Shown here in pieces: positions 1 to 8,090 of a DNA stretch of 64,000 nucleotides (within the stretch, counting starts at the first letter, position 1; each line of letters opens with the position of its first letter). Location of the stretch: assembly GCA_026387915.1 (NCBI GenBank), contig JAPLKS010000009.1:243537-307536 (forward strand). Direction: 5' to 3'. The position numbers were made by a program, and so were the translations under genes. The stretch comes from Gemmatimonadota bacterium. GTDB lineage: Bacteria > Gemmatimonadota > Gemmatimonadetes > Gemmatimonadales > Gemmatimonadaceae. The notes below the pieces were generated by a model. The model saw nothing but the letters and a program-made list of their open reading frames with translations, was not told where the DNA came from and made no database searches.

Positions 1-591
1 ACTGACGCGGCCGTAGGTGGGTTTGACACCGACAATGCCACAGAATGACGCTGGCTGTCGAACCGATCCTCCGGTCTCGGAGCCGAGTGCGATGGGGGCA
101 ATCCCCGCCGCGACTGCGGCGGCGGATCCGCCGGACGAACCGCCTGGCACGCGAGATGGGTCGATAGGATTTCGCGCGGGGCCAAAGGCGCTGTGCTCGT
201 TGGAAGAGCCCATCGCGAACTCGTCCATATTGGACTTACCGACGAGCACCGCACCGGCGGCGCGTAGCCGCTCCACCACTGTGGCGCTGTACGGACTCAC
301 GTATCCTGCGAGCACGTTCGATCCGCAGCTCGTGGTAAGGAAGGTGGTCGCGATGTTGTCCTTGATCACGACGGGCACGCCAGCGAGCGCGCCGCCCATC
401 GGCGCTGCGGCTGCCTGGCGCAGCGATGCGTCGCGATCCGCGGAGATGATGCAGTTGAGACCGTCCTTCCCCGCACCGACGGTCGTGGCGCGGGCAAAGC
501 TCGCTTCGGTGAGCGCGGCGCTTGTGACGCGTCCGTCGCGTACCGCGGCGGCGATGTCCGCGGCGCGCTGTTCGAGCCACGGCGCGGTCAC
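1..591 (-). CDS. gatA: Glutamyl/aspartyl-tRNA amidotransferase subunit A, partial (N-terminal 197 residues)
   Basis: GatA is the amidase subunit of GatCAB. It releases ammonia from glutamine to convert misacylated Glu-tRNA(Gln) or Asp-tRNA(Asn) in the cytoplasm. The amidase signature is visible: Lys77 in VVIKDN, the cis-Ser in [10 protein letters not shown] (Ser152) and the nucleophile Ser176 in GSETGGSVR, with the spacing expected of the Ser-cisSer-Lys triad. The start is GTG at 591, whose GTGA overlaps the TGA stop of gatC. The gene runs off the left edge, so the C-terminal half is missing from the window and is not a truncation. Its place directly after gatC supports the call. Confidence 0.96.
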   Translation of the reverse strand, partial: MTAPWLEQRAADIAAAVRDGRVTSAALTEASFARATTVGAGKDGLNCIISADRDASLRQAAAAPMGGALAGVPVVIKDNIATTFLTTSCGSNVLAGYVSPYSATVVERLRAAGAVLVGKSNMDEFAMGSSNEHSAFGPARNPIDPSRVPGGSSGGSAAAVAAGIAPIALGSETGGSVRQPASFCGIVGVKPTYGRVS

Positions 592-896
592 GACTCCTCC
601 TCGGCGCCGTCGTGCGTGGCCAGACGCGGCACGAGAAAGAATCCGTCGCGCATGAGCGGTGCAAAACTCTCGCGGGTGCGGTCGAGTGGTGTGGCGGGGC
701 CTTCGTCCGGCCGGCGTACGAGCCCTGGGTGCGCGTCTACGTCGGCGCTGACGGCGCTCGTATCCGCGCCCTGCAGCGTGTCCATATGACCGAGAATCCC
801 ACTCAACTCTGCCACGAGCGCGTCGAGTTGCTCTGGAGGCACACCGAGGCGTGCCAACTGCGCCACATGGCGCACGTCCTCGCGAGAGACGCTCAC
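588..896 (-). CDS. gatC: Glutamyl/aspartyl-tRNA amidotransferase subunit C
   Basis: GatC is the small belt subunit that holds GatA and GatB together in the tRNA-dependent amidotransferase. The 102-residue length is normal. The N-terminus ([14 protein letters not shown]) matches the conserved helix of the family, and the C-terminal region has the usual aspartate-rich part ([13 protein letters not shown]). The start is GTG, sharing one base with the TAG stop of the upstream helicase gene, and its stop overlaps the gatA start. Translation of helicase, gatC and gatA is therefore probably coupled. Confidence 0.95.
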   Translation of the reverse strand: MSVSREDVRHVAQLARLGVPPEQLDALVAELSGILGHMDTLQGADTSAVSADVDAHPGLVRRPDEGPATPLDRTRESFAPLMRDGFFLVPRLATHDGAEEES

Positions 897-3163
897 TATT
901 CGAATCCCCGCTCGAGCCCCGCGAAGGCTGCGACGAGCCGTTTGCGTCCGACTTCGTCGTCGTCGAAGTCCACCGTGACTTTGAGATCGCGGCCGTTGCC
1001 GGAGAACTCTGCGATGGTGCCCGACCCAAATGTTTTATGACGCACCCGTTCGCCCTTGGCGAACGCGGGCACGTCCTGCGACATCTCCTCAAACTCCACG
1101 GGCTTCTCGCGGGCGCGATCGGCGTGCCAGCCGAGCCGCGGGGTGTCATCGGCCCACGCGGTGGGCTCGCGCACGGGACGCAGGGCCGCACTACGTCCAC
1201 TCGCGCGCAGGCGAATGGTCGCGATGGGGGTGAGTAACTTCTCGGTGGCTGGCGAGATGAAGCTCGAGAGCACCGACTGCATCAGCTCACCGTTCCGACG
1301 ACGGCTCCGCGCCCACGAGAGTTGCAACACTCGTTCGGCGCGTGTGATGCCCACGTAGAACAGGCGACGTTCTTCCTCGAGCGCTTCGGGGTCGTCGAGT
1401 GAGCGACTGAGCGGAAAGAGGCCCTGCTCCAGGCCACCGATGTAGACCACCGGAAACTCGAGCCCCTTGGCGGTATGCAAGGTCATCAGCGTTACGGCGT
1501 CGGCATCCGGCCCAAGTTGGTCGAGTCCCGCAACGAGCGAGGCGCGCTGCAGAAAATGATCCAACGGCCGCAGTCCAACTTCGCCGCCATCTTCGATCAC
1601 CGTTTCGGCCGCACTGCGAATGAGTTCGGCCACGTTCTCGAGGCGCTCGAGCCCCTCGGGGCCTTCGGCGCGCAGCGCGTCGCCATAGCCGCTGCGATCG
1701 ACGATCTCGGCGAGCAGGCGATCGACGCTGGCGTCGGACGCCAAGACGCGGAGTTCCTCAAAGAGCACCGCAAACTCCTCGAGCGTGCCGCGCGTGGACG
1801 CGCGGGCCCCACCGATCAGCTCGGGACGTCGCGCCGCGTCGAGCAGTGAGATCCCCGCCTCGCGTGCGGCGATGGCGAGCAGTTCCACCGTCGCATCTCC
1901 AACGCCGCGACGCGGGGCACCAATGGCACGCCGGAAGGCTTCCTCGTCGGCCGGATTGGCGACGAGGCGCAGCCACGCGACGAGATCACGAATTTCACGA
2001 CGATCGTAGAAACGCACCGCGCCCACAATGCGGTACGGCACCAAGCGCCGCCGCAGCGATTCTTCGAGCGGACGGCTCTGCGCGTTGGTGCGATACAAAA
2101 TGGCGATGTCCGCCGCGGTGGTACCGCCGCGCGACGTACGTGCGAGGATGTCCTCGACAATGGAATCGGCTTCGTCGCGGTCGTCCAATGCCGTCAGCAA
2201 TGTGACGGGGTCGCCAGCGGGACGCGTGGCGCGCAGCGTCTTGCCGCGCCGGCCGGTGTTGTCCGCGATCACGGCATTGGCGAGGTCGAGGATGCCCGGC
2301 GACGACCGATAGTTCTCCTCGAGGCGCACCACGGTGGCGTCGGGCCAATCGCGCTCGAACTCGAGAATGTTGCGAACGTCGGCGCCGCGCCAGCCGTAGA
2401 TCGCCTGATCGTCGTCGCCCACGACCGCGACGTTGCGATTCACACTCGCGAGCAAACGGATCAACTCGTACTGCGCGTGGTTGGTGTCTTGGTATTCGTC
2501 GACCAGCACGAATTTGAATCGCCCCGCCCACTGTGCGAGCACGTCGGCGTTCTGCTGGAGAATCTGCACCGGCAGCCAGAGCAGGTCGTCAAACGAAATG
2601 GCGTTCGCGGCACGGAAGGCCGCGTCCCAGTCCGCATAGAGCGGCGCGACGGCCTTGGCGAGCGGCGTGAAGGCGAGGCGGGCGTATTCCTCCGGCGACA
2701 CGAGCGCGTTGCGCGCCTCCGACACGGCGTCGGTGATGGCGCGCGGCGCCCACGTCTTGGACGAAATCCGGTGACGCTCCATCAGCCGCTTGGCGACGGC
2801 GAGGGTATCGTCTTCGTCGTAGATGGTGAATGCGCTGGTGCGCCCAACGCGATCCGCGTGGGCGCGCACAAAGCGTGCGCCAATGGAGTGAAAGGTGCCA
2901 ATCCACATACCGGCGGGCTGATCACCGAGCTGGCGGGTGATGCGCTCGCGCATCTCCCCTGCGGCCTTATTGGTGAACGTGACCGCGAGAATCTGCGACG
3001 CCCGCGCGTGACCCTCGTGCACGAGTCGCGCGATGCGGGTGGTGAGGACGCGCGTTTTGCCGGAACCGGCGCCGGCGAGCACGAGCAACGGCCCCTCGGT
3101 GTGATCGACGGCTTGTTGCTGCGCCGGATTGAGTGCGGGCCCGGCGGAGTGTGCGAGAGTCAT
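896..3163 (-). CDS. pcrA: UvrD/PcrA-type superfamily 1A DNA helicase
   Basis: This is an ATP-dependent 3'-5' DNA helicase of about 755 residues, acting in repair and in clearing replication or transcription conflicts. Visible motifs are Walker A (AGAGSGKT, residues 30-37), Walker B ([10 protein letters not shown]), motif III ([14 protein letters not shown]), motif V ([16 protein letters not shown]) and motif VI (VGITRAE). The last 50 residues ([14 protein letters not shown] onward) resemble the Tudor-like RNA-polymerase-binding tail of PcrA, so PcrA fits better than plain UvrD. The ATG at 3163 is chosen because it overlaps the kinase stop as ATGA. An upstream in-frame extension has no homologous look and would overlap the kinase gene. 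Confidence 0.93.
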   Translation of the reverse strand: MTLAHSAGPALNPAQQQAVDHTEGPLLVLAGAGSGKTRVLTTRIARLVHEGHARASQILAVTFTNKAAGEMRERITRQLGDQPAGMWIGTFHSIGARFVRAHADRVGRTSAFTIYDEDDTLAVAKRLMERHRISSKTWAPRAITDAVSEARNALVSPEEYARLAFTPLAKAVAPLYADWDAAFRAANAISFDDLLWLPVQILQQNADVLAQWAGRFKFVLVDEYQDTNHAQYELIRLLASVNRNVAVVGDDDQAIYGWRGADVRNILEFERDWPDATVVRLEENYRSSPGILDLANAVIADNTGRRGKTLRATRPAGDPVTLLTALDDRDEADSIVEDILARTSRGGTTAADIAILYRTNAQSRPLEESLRRRLVPYRIVGAVRFYDRREIRDLVAWLRLVANPADEEAFRRAIGAPRRGVGDATVELLAIAAREAGISLLDAARRPELIGGARASTRGTLEEFAVLFEELRVLASDASVDRLLAEIVDRSGYGDALRAEGPEGLERLENVAELIRSAAETVIEDGGEVGLRPLDHFLQRASLVAGLDQLGPDADAVTLMTLHTAKGLEFPVVYIGGLEQGLFPLSRSLDDPEALEEERRLFYVGITRAERVLQLSWARSRRRNGELMQSVLSSFISPATEKLLTPIATIRLRASGRSAALRPVREPTAWADDTPRLGWHADRAREKPVEFEEMSQDVPAFAKGERVRHKTFGSGTIAEFSGNGRDLKVTVDFDDDEVGRKRLVAAFAGLERGFE

Positions 3164-4302
3164 CCCGGCAAAATAACGTCGAATACAGCGCCGCGGTCGG
3201 AGGGCACCAGAACCAGACGACCGCCGTGATTGTCTTCGACGATGCGCCGTGTGAGCGCGAGCCCAATCCCCCACCCCCGCTCTTTGGTGGTGAAGCCGGC
3301 GGCAAATATCTTACGCCGCAGCGCCTTGGGAATGCCCGGCCCGTCGTCCGCCACGCGCAGCCGGACACCGCTCCCTGCGGCCGGTGTGAGGCTCACCACA
3401 ATCGACCCGCCGCGCCCCGCCAGCGCGTCGATGGCATTCTTGACCAACGATTCAATGGCCCACTCGAGCAGCACCCGATCGCCGGCAATTTTGATAGGGT
3501 CGTCGCCCTTCTCGAGCGAGATGATGATGGGATGCGCGAGTGTCGGCACCCGCGCCGAGAAGTAGGTCACCACATCGCCGGCAACGGCGCCCAACTCCAC
3601 CCGCTCGCGTTTGGGCGGTCGTCCGATGCGCTCAAATCGGTGCGCCACGCGCTCCAAGCGCTCGACGTCCTTGATCATGTGCGGCACTGCCTGCACCACC
3701 ATCGCGTCGTCGCGATCGCGCAGGAGCTCCACCCACCCGCTGAGGCTGCTGAGCGGCGTTCCCAGCTGATGCGCTGACTCCCGTGCCATGCCCGCAAAGA
3801 CGCTTTCGCGGTCGGCACGATTGCGCGTGCTCATAATGACAACGCCGGTAATCAGCAGCACGCCGATCATCGCGACCTGCAATACCGGAATCACCCGCAT
3901 CCCGCGCACGAGCTTGGAGTTGCCAAAGTGCACCGCGCCGCCGCCGGGAAGGCGCACGGGCTTGTTGGCGCGGTCGAGTTCACGCACGTAGTCTGCGACC
4001 TGCGGATCGTGAATAGACGCGACGAACGGCAGATTGGCCGAGGCGCTCGGCCGACCAGAAGGATCGGTGACGATCAATGGAACGCCGAGCCGATCAATGC
4101 CCTTGGTCACATCGATGAGCGCGAAATCGGCACCGTCACCCTGCGGATCAGCGAGCGCGCCGAAGGCCTGCGCATACATCCGCCCAGCGGTGGCTGATTC
4201 CTCCCGCAGCTGGCCGACGACCAACTGGGTGTACCACAACAAGGACCCGAGCACGAGCAGCAGGCCGACCGCAACAATGACGACCGGCGCGCTCCGTTTC
4301 AT
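3160..4302 (-). CDS. Membrane sensor histidine kinase
   Basis: This is a two-component sensor kinase of 380 residues. It has transmembrane helices at about 5-27 and 138-158 flanking a periplasmic sensor region of about 110 residues of unknown ligand. After these come a HisKA-type dimerisation helix with the H-box ESAHQLGTPLSSL (probable phospho-acceptor His178) and a HATPase_c domain. The N-box (Asn289 in SLVKNAIDAL), G1 (DDGPGI, 319-324) and G2 (GWGIGLAL, 343-350) are intact, so it should be active. No response regulator lies beside it on this strand. It follows serS by 3 bases and overlaps the helicase start. Signal and partner are unknown. Confidence 0.9.
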   Translation of the reverse strand: MKRSAPVVIVAVGLLLVLGSLLWYTQLVVGQLREESATAGRMYAQAFGALADPQGDGADFALIDVTKGIDRLGVPLIVTDPSGRPSASANLPFVASIHDPQVADYVRELDRANKPVRLPGGGAVHFGNSKLVRGMRVIPVLQVAMIGVLLITGVVIMSTRNRADRESVFAGMARESAHQLGTPLSSLSGWVELLRDRDDAMVVQAVPHMIKDVERLERVAHRFERIGRPPKRERVELGAVAGDVVTYFSARVPTLAHPIIISLEKGDDPIKIAGDRVLLEWAIESLVKNAIDALAGRGGSIVVSLTPAAGSGVRLRVADDGPGIPKALRRKIFAAGFTTKERGWGIGLALTRRIVEDNHGGRLVLVPSDRGAVFDVILPG

Positions 4303-4305
4303 GGG

Positions 4306-5580
4306 CTAGCGCAACACGTCGGTGCCGAGCAGTGGGCGCAACACGTCTGGCACCAAGACAGTGCCGTCGGGCTGTTGATAGTGCTCGAGAATGGCCGCGA
4401 CCACGCGCGGAAACGCGAGCGCCGACCCATTGAGCGTGTGGACGAATCGCGGCTTCTCACCCTTCGCCGGGCGGTACCGGATATTCGCGCGACGCGCTTG
4501 GAACTCACCAAAGTTGGAGCAACTCGACACTTCGAGCCACTTGCCGACGCCCGGCGCAAACACCTCGAGGTCGTACGTCTTGGCGCTCGAGAATCCGGTG
4601 TCGCCTGCCGCCAGCAACAGCACGCGATACGGGAGGCCCAGCAACTGGAGCACGCGCTCGGCATGACCGGTGAGCAGTTCCAACTGCGCGGCGGAATCCT
4701 CGGGCGCCGTAAAACGCACCAGTTCGACTTTATCGAATTGGTGCACGCGGAGCAGGCCGCGCGTGTCTTTACCAGCGGCCCCAGCTTCGCGACGGAAGCA
4801 CGCACTCCAAGCCGTGAGCGCAATCGGGAGCTGGGCGCCATCAATCAGCTCGTCGTGCATCACGTTCGTCAGCGGCACTTCGGCGGTCGGAATGGCAAAG
4901 AGCGCGTCGTCGCGGAGGGCGTACATATCCTCCTCGAACTTCGGCAGCTGTCCCGTGCCCACCATCGAGTCGCGATTCACAAACAGGGGAACCCAGCGCT
5001 CGTCGTACCCGTGCTCGCCCGTATGCAAGTCGAGCATAAAGTTCATGAGGGCGCGTTGGAGCCGAGCGCCCATGCCGCGATACACGATAAAGCCAGAGCC
5101 GGAGATTTTGGCGCCAGCGGCGAGGTCAATCAGCCGCAGCGACTCGCCCACTTCCCAGTGCGGCTTTACAGATTCGGCCGCGCGCGGCTCGCCCCAGGAG
5201 CGAACCACGGTGTTGTGCGACTCGTCGCCCTCGGGAACTTCGGGGAGCGGGAGATTGGGGAGTTCGAGGAGAATCGCGTCGAGCTCATTCTGCGCGGCGC
5301 CCAACTCCTGCTCGAGGCGAGCGATTTCCTCGCCGAGCACGCGGGTGCTTGCCACCAAATCGTCCGCCGACTCCCCTGCCTTCTTGAGACGCGCCACTTG
5401 CTGACTGGCGGCGTTCCGCGCGGCTTTCCGCTCTTCCACCGCCTGAATGGCCGTTCTGCGATCGCGGTCGAGCGCTTCGGCGCGATCAATTAGCGGCCCC
5501 AATGCGTCGAGCTTCCCGCGGCGACGCATACCGTCGCGGAGTGCGTCGGCCTGCTCGCGCACCATCCGTGGATCGTGCAT
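4306..5580 (-). CDS. serS: Seryl-tRNA synthetase
   Basis: SerS charges tRNA(Ser) with serine in the cytoplasm. The 424 residues have normal family length and layout: an N-terminal long antiparallel coiled coil (about residues 30-100, rich in Glu/Lys/Ala) that grips the long variable arm of tRNA(Ser), then a class II catalytic core. Motif 2 (CFRREAGAAGKDTRGLLRVH) and motif 3 (NGSALAFPRVVAAILEHYQ) are clear. The ATG shares one base with the TAA stop of the upstream lipoprotein gene, so it is probably co-transcribed from the promoter at 6192-6220. Confidence 0.97.
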   Translation of the reverse strand: MHDPRMVREQADALRDGMRRRGKLDALGPLIDRAEALDRDRRTAIQAVEERKAARNAASQQVARLKKAGESADDLVASTRVLGEEIARLEQELGAAQNELDAILLELPNLPLPEVPEGDESHNTVVRSWGEPRAAESVKPHWEVGESLRLIDLAAGAKISGSGFIVYRGMGARLQRALMNFMLDLHTGEHGYDERWVPLFVNRDSMVGTGQLPKFEEDMYALRDDALFAIPTAEVPLTNVMHDELIDGAQLPIALTAWSACFRREAGAAGKDTRGLLRVHQFDKVELVRFTAPEDSAAQLELLTGHAERVLQLLGLPYRVLLLAAGDTGFSSAKTYDLEVFAPGVGKWLEVSSCSNFGEFQARRANIRYRPAKGEKPRFVHTLNGSALAFPRVVAAILEHYQQPDGTVLVPDVLRPLLGTDVLR

Positions 5581-6179
5581 TACTTCGTGGGGAGACCGGC
5601 CTCGAGCGACCGGAAGGTGCAGTTGCTGTTGATCGTCGTGCGGCCGTACAGCGTGCGCGTGGTCAGATCAATGGAATCGACCACGACCTTGGCGTACAGA
5701 TACGGCAGCGCGTACAAGCTACAGGTGGTCGACGGGGCCTGCACGATCACCGTCTCGCCGCGCTTGGCAACGGTCACGGAGTCGTACGTGTAGCCAGCGG
5801 TCGGAGCCAACGTCACCAAGTCATAGGTGGTCGTGGCCTTTTGGATGCCGACCTGCCGGTTCCCCAGTGGGTTCTCCCCAACAGTGTGAGGCGGCAGGAA
5901 GACGACGTCGCCCTTGGCGTTGAGGTCGAACGCGACATCAAACGAGAAGGAGCCATCCACTTTTGTGGTGGCCTTGGCTGGCAGCGAGAGCGCAGACGAG
6001 AAATTGAGCGCCGAGCCCGACAGGGCGTGCACCACAAAAATCTGGGTCGCGTTGGTGTACTGTGCCTTCATCGCGTAGGGATCGGAGCAGGCGGAAGCTG
6101 CCGCGGCAACCCCGATCAGGGCGCAGAGAAGGGTCGCCCGGCGAAGCGGAGCGACAACTGTATAGGCGTGTTGGGTCAT
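5580..6179 (-). CDS. Predicted lipoprotein of unknown function
   Basis: This 199-residue protein has a signal peptide ending in a lipobox (AASAC, lipidated Cys31), so it should sit in a membrane facing the periplasm or cell surface. The rest is beta-rich, Thr/Ser/Val-rich and has two further cysteines near the C-terminus (TTCSLY and NSNCTF) that may pair. No family is recognised. It is the first gene of the serS-kinase-helicase-gatCA run and its stop overlaps the serS start. An unknown lipoprotein leading a translation/repair operon is unusual but may just reflect dense packing. Confidence 0.75.
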   Translation of the reverse strand: MTQHAYTVVAPLRRATLLCALIGVAAAASACSDPYAMKAQYTNATQIFVVHALSGSALNFSSALSLPAKATTKVDGSFSFDVAFDLNAKGDVVFLPPHTVGENPLGNRQVGIQKATTTYDLVTLAPTAGYTYDSVTVAKRGETVIVQAPSTTCSLYALPYLYAKVVVDSIDLTTRTLYGRTTINSNCTFRSLEAGLPTK

Positions 6180-6191
6180 CGGATGCAGAGT

Positions 6192-6220
6192 AGTGTATCC
6201 AGAAGAGGGTCCAAGTTCAA
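6192..6220 (-). promoter_or_regulatory. Predicted sigma70-type promoter of the lipoprotein-serS operon
   Basis: On the minus strand TTGAAC (6215-6220) and TACACT (6192-6197) are separated by 17 bases. The -10 box ends only 13 bases before the ATG at 6179, so the predicted leader is about 5-7 nt, nearly leaderless. No Shine-Dalgarno sequence fits in that space. Prediction from sequence only. Confidence 0.55.
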
Positions 6221-6233
6221 GCGAATCAGACGC

Positions 6234-6261
6234 TTGACTTCATTCGGGTGATAGGTACACT
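6234..6261 (+). promoter_or_regulatory. Predicted sigma70-type promoter of the Roadblock operon
   Basis: TTGACT (6234-6239) and TACACT (6256-6261) are separated by 16 bases, just upstream of the ATG at 6288. A GGAG Shine-Dalgarno lies at 6279-6282. It is back to back with the divergent lipoprotein-serS promoter, which has the same TACACT -10 box. Confidence 0.55.
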
Positions 6262-6287
6262 TCGTCAACCTTTCCACTGGAGCCGCG

Positions 6288-6641
6288 ATGCCCACGATTC
6301 GGGACCTCGTCGCCGCCATCCGGCAGCGCGAAGGGGTCGAGGCGGCAGTGATCCTCGGCCGCGACGGCCTCTTGATTGACAGCCAGGTCGTTCCGGGGCT
6401 CGACGCCGAGCATGTGGCGGCGCATGTCCCGTCCATCATCCAGTTTGCGGACGAGCTTGGGGCGTCCGCCGAACGCGGGGCGCTCCAGACGGCTGTCCTT
6501 GAGCTTGAGCACAGCCTAGCCGTGGTGTCGTGCCTCTCCCCCGATGCCGTCCTGCTGGTGCTCGTGCAACCCAGCGCCGACCTCGGTCAGTTGTTGTACG
6601 AACTGCGCCGGAATCGCGCGAACATCGCGGCGTTGGTGTGA
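6288..6641 (+). CDS. Roadblock/LC7 domain protein
   Basis: This is a 117-residue single Roadblock/LC7 domain, the fold of MglB and related small-GTPase regulators. It begins with a helix (MPTIRDLVAAIRQREGV), then the typical GAVILGRDGLLIDSQ-like beta hairpin (AAVILGRDGLLIDSQ), a central helix, and a C-terminal strand plus helix (LGQLLYELRRNRANIAALV). In the family such proteins dimerise and act on a Ras-like GTPase such as MglA, but no GTPase gene is in the window. The start has a good Shine-Dalgarno. A lone receiver-domain gene follows 25 bases downstream, suggesting a joint signalling role. Confidence 0.88.
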   Translation: MPTIRDLVAAIRQREGVEAAVILGRDGLLIDSQVVPGLDAEHVAAHVPSIIQFADELGASAERGALQTAVLELEHSLAVVSCLSPDAVLLVLVQPSADLGQLLYELRRNRANIAALV

Positions 6642-6666
6642 GCCGTACCAGACGGGGCAACCGCCG

Positions 6667-7056
6667 GTGAGCCATCATGTGCTGGTGGCCGACGATGAGC
6701 CGCACATTGGGCGCATCATTCAGACCAAGCTCGAACTGGGACCGTTCCGCGTCACCCTCGTGTACGACGGGGGCGAAGCATTACGGGCCCTTGAGCAATA
6801 CCCCGACATTGAGCTGGTGCTCCTCGACCTGATGATGCCGGTCAAAACGGGGCTCGAGGTGCTCGCGGCGATGCGCGCGGATCCGCGCTGGGCGAAGCTC
6901 CCCTGTATGATCCTCACGGCGGCCGGCCAAGACCAACGCTTTGACGAAGCCATGCGACTTGGCGCCGCCGATTTTATGACCAAGCCTTTTAGCCCCAAGC
7001 GCCTGCTAGCGCGGGTAATGGAGTTGACCGGCGCCGCCGGTTCCACCCCCGCATGA
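6667..7056 (+). CDS. Stand-alone response-regulator receiver domain protein (CheY-like)
   Basis: This is a 129-residue receiver domain without an output domain. The acidic pair Asp9-Asp10, phospho-acceptor Asp54 (in LVLLDLMMP), switch Thr84 and conserved Lys106 (in TKPFSP) are all present, so it should be phosphorylatable. The start is GTG at 6667, 9 bases after a GGGG Shine-Dalgarno; an upstream reading would run through the Roadblock gene. Its ATGA overlap with the next gene couples it to sugar-nucleotide synthesis. The partner kinase is unknown. The orphan kinase at 3160-4302 is the only kinase in the window, but nothing in the sequence links them directly. Confidence 0.9.
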   Translation: MSHHVLVADDEPHIGRIIQTKLELGPFRVTLVYDGGEALRALEQYPDIELVLLDLMMPVKTGLEVLAAMRADPRWAKLPCMILTAAGQDQRFDEAMRLGAADFMTKPFSPKRLLARVMELTGAAGSTPA

Positions 7057-8090
7057 CCGATACCCCTTGGATTGTGGTGCTCGCGGGCGGCATTGGCTCG
7101 CGCTTTTGGCCGCTCAGCACCCCTGAGCGCCCCAAGCAGTTGTTGCCGCTGATTTCTGAGTTCTCGATGTTGCGCGACACGATCACGCGGCTCGCGACGA
7201 TTGCACCGCCGTCGCAGACGCTCGTGCTGACCAACGCGACGCTCGCCGACGCCGTGCGGCGCGAGCTGTCGGAACTCCCCGCGGAGAATGTGATCGCAGA
7301 GCCAAAGCCAGCCGGCACCGCGGCGGCGCTCACGTGGGCCGCGCTTGAGGTGGCGCGCCGCGGTGGACGCGATGCAGTGATGCTCTCCGTGCATGCTGAT
7401 TGGGCCATTGGCGATGTCGAGGCGTTTCGGACGTCGCTGCTGGCGGCGGCCACGGCTGCGCGCGAGGAGCGCGCCTTGGTGACGGTGGGAATTGTGCCGC
7501 AGCACGCGGATCCAGGACTTGGCTACATCGAGCCCGGTGCCGTGGTGCGCGGTGCCGTGCGGCGCGTGGCGCGGTTCATCGAAAAACCGTCGCGTGAACG
7601 CGCGGTGGAGTTGGTGGCAGCGGGCTGCCTCTGGAACTCAGGGATCTTTGCGTGGCGCGCGGGCGACCTGCTCGATGAAATCGAGGCGCACTGTCCTGAG
7701 GTGGCGCCGGCGGCGCGCGCACAGGCGACGTCGATGACCGCGTTCTTCTCCGCCGTGAAATCCATTGCGATTGACGTTGGCGTATTGGAGCGTTCGTCGC
7801 GCGTGATGGTGCTCGCTGGCGACTTTGGCTGGAGCGATGTCGGGACGTGGTCGGCGTTGCGGTCGGTGCGGCAACGCGACGCGGCTGGCAACGCCGTGTC
7901 AGGCCCCACGCACTTACGCGATGCGCGGAACAATGTGGTGCATGCCGATGACTCAACCGTTGTGCTGTACGGCGTTGAGGACCTCGTGGTCGTCTCCGCG
8001 AATGGTCTCACGTTGGTGACCACCGTGGATCGCGCGGCAGATCTGAAGACCCTGCTCGATTCCCTGCCCGAACACGTGCGCCACCGATGA
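7053..8090 (+). CDS. manC: Mannose-1-phosphate guanylyltransferase
   Basis: This enzyme makes GDP-mannose from mannose-1-phosphate and GTP for polysaccharide, glycoprotein or glycolipid synthesis. The nucleotidyltransferase signature VVLAGGIGSRFWPLSTPERPKQ lies at residues 8-29. It is followed by EPKPAGTAAAL, FIEKPS and the GDFGWSDVGTW block typical of the mannose-1-P type. At 345 residues it is the short form: only the transferase domain plus a short beta tail, without the phosphomannose isomerase domain of bifunctional ManC/AlgA. It overlaps the receiver gene before it and the GlmU-like gene after it by 4 bases each. Confidence 0.92.
   Translation: MTDTPWIVVLAGGIGSRFWPLSTPERPKQLLPLISEFSMLRDTITRLATIAPPSQTLVLTNATLADAVRRELSELPAENVIAEPKPAGTAAALTWAALEVARRGGRDAVMLSVHADWAIGDVEAFRTSLLAAATAAREERALVTVGIVPQHADPGLGYIEPGAVVRGAVRRVARFIEKPSRERAVELVAAGCLWNSGIFAWRAGDLLDEIEAHCPEVAPAARAQATSMTAFFSAVKSIAIDVGVLERSSRVMVLAGDFGWSDVGTWSALRSVRQRDAAGNAVSGPTHLRDARNNVVHADDSTVVLYGVEDLVVVSANGLTLVTTVDRAADLKTLLDSLPEHVRHR

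Noticed and set aside
3164..3274. 37-residue N-terminal extension of the helicase
   Set aside because: It is Arg-rich, overlaps the kinase catalytic domain end, and the ATG at 3163 forms the usual ATGA overlap.
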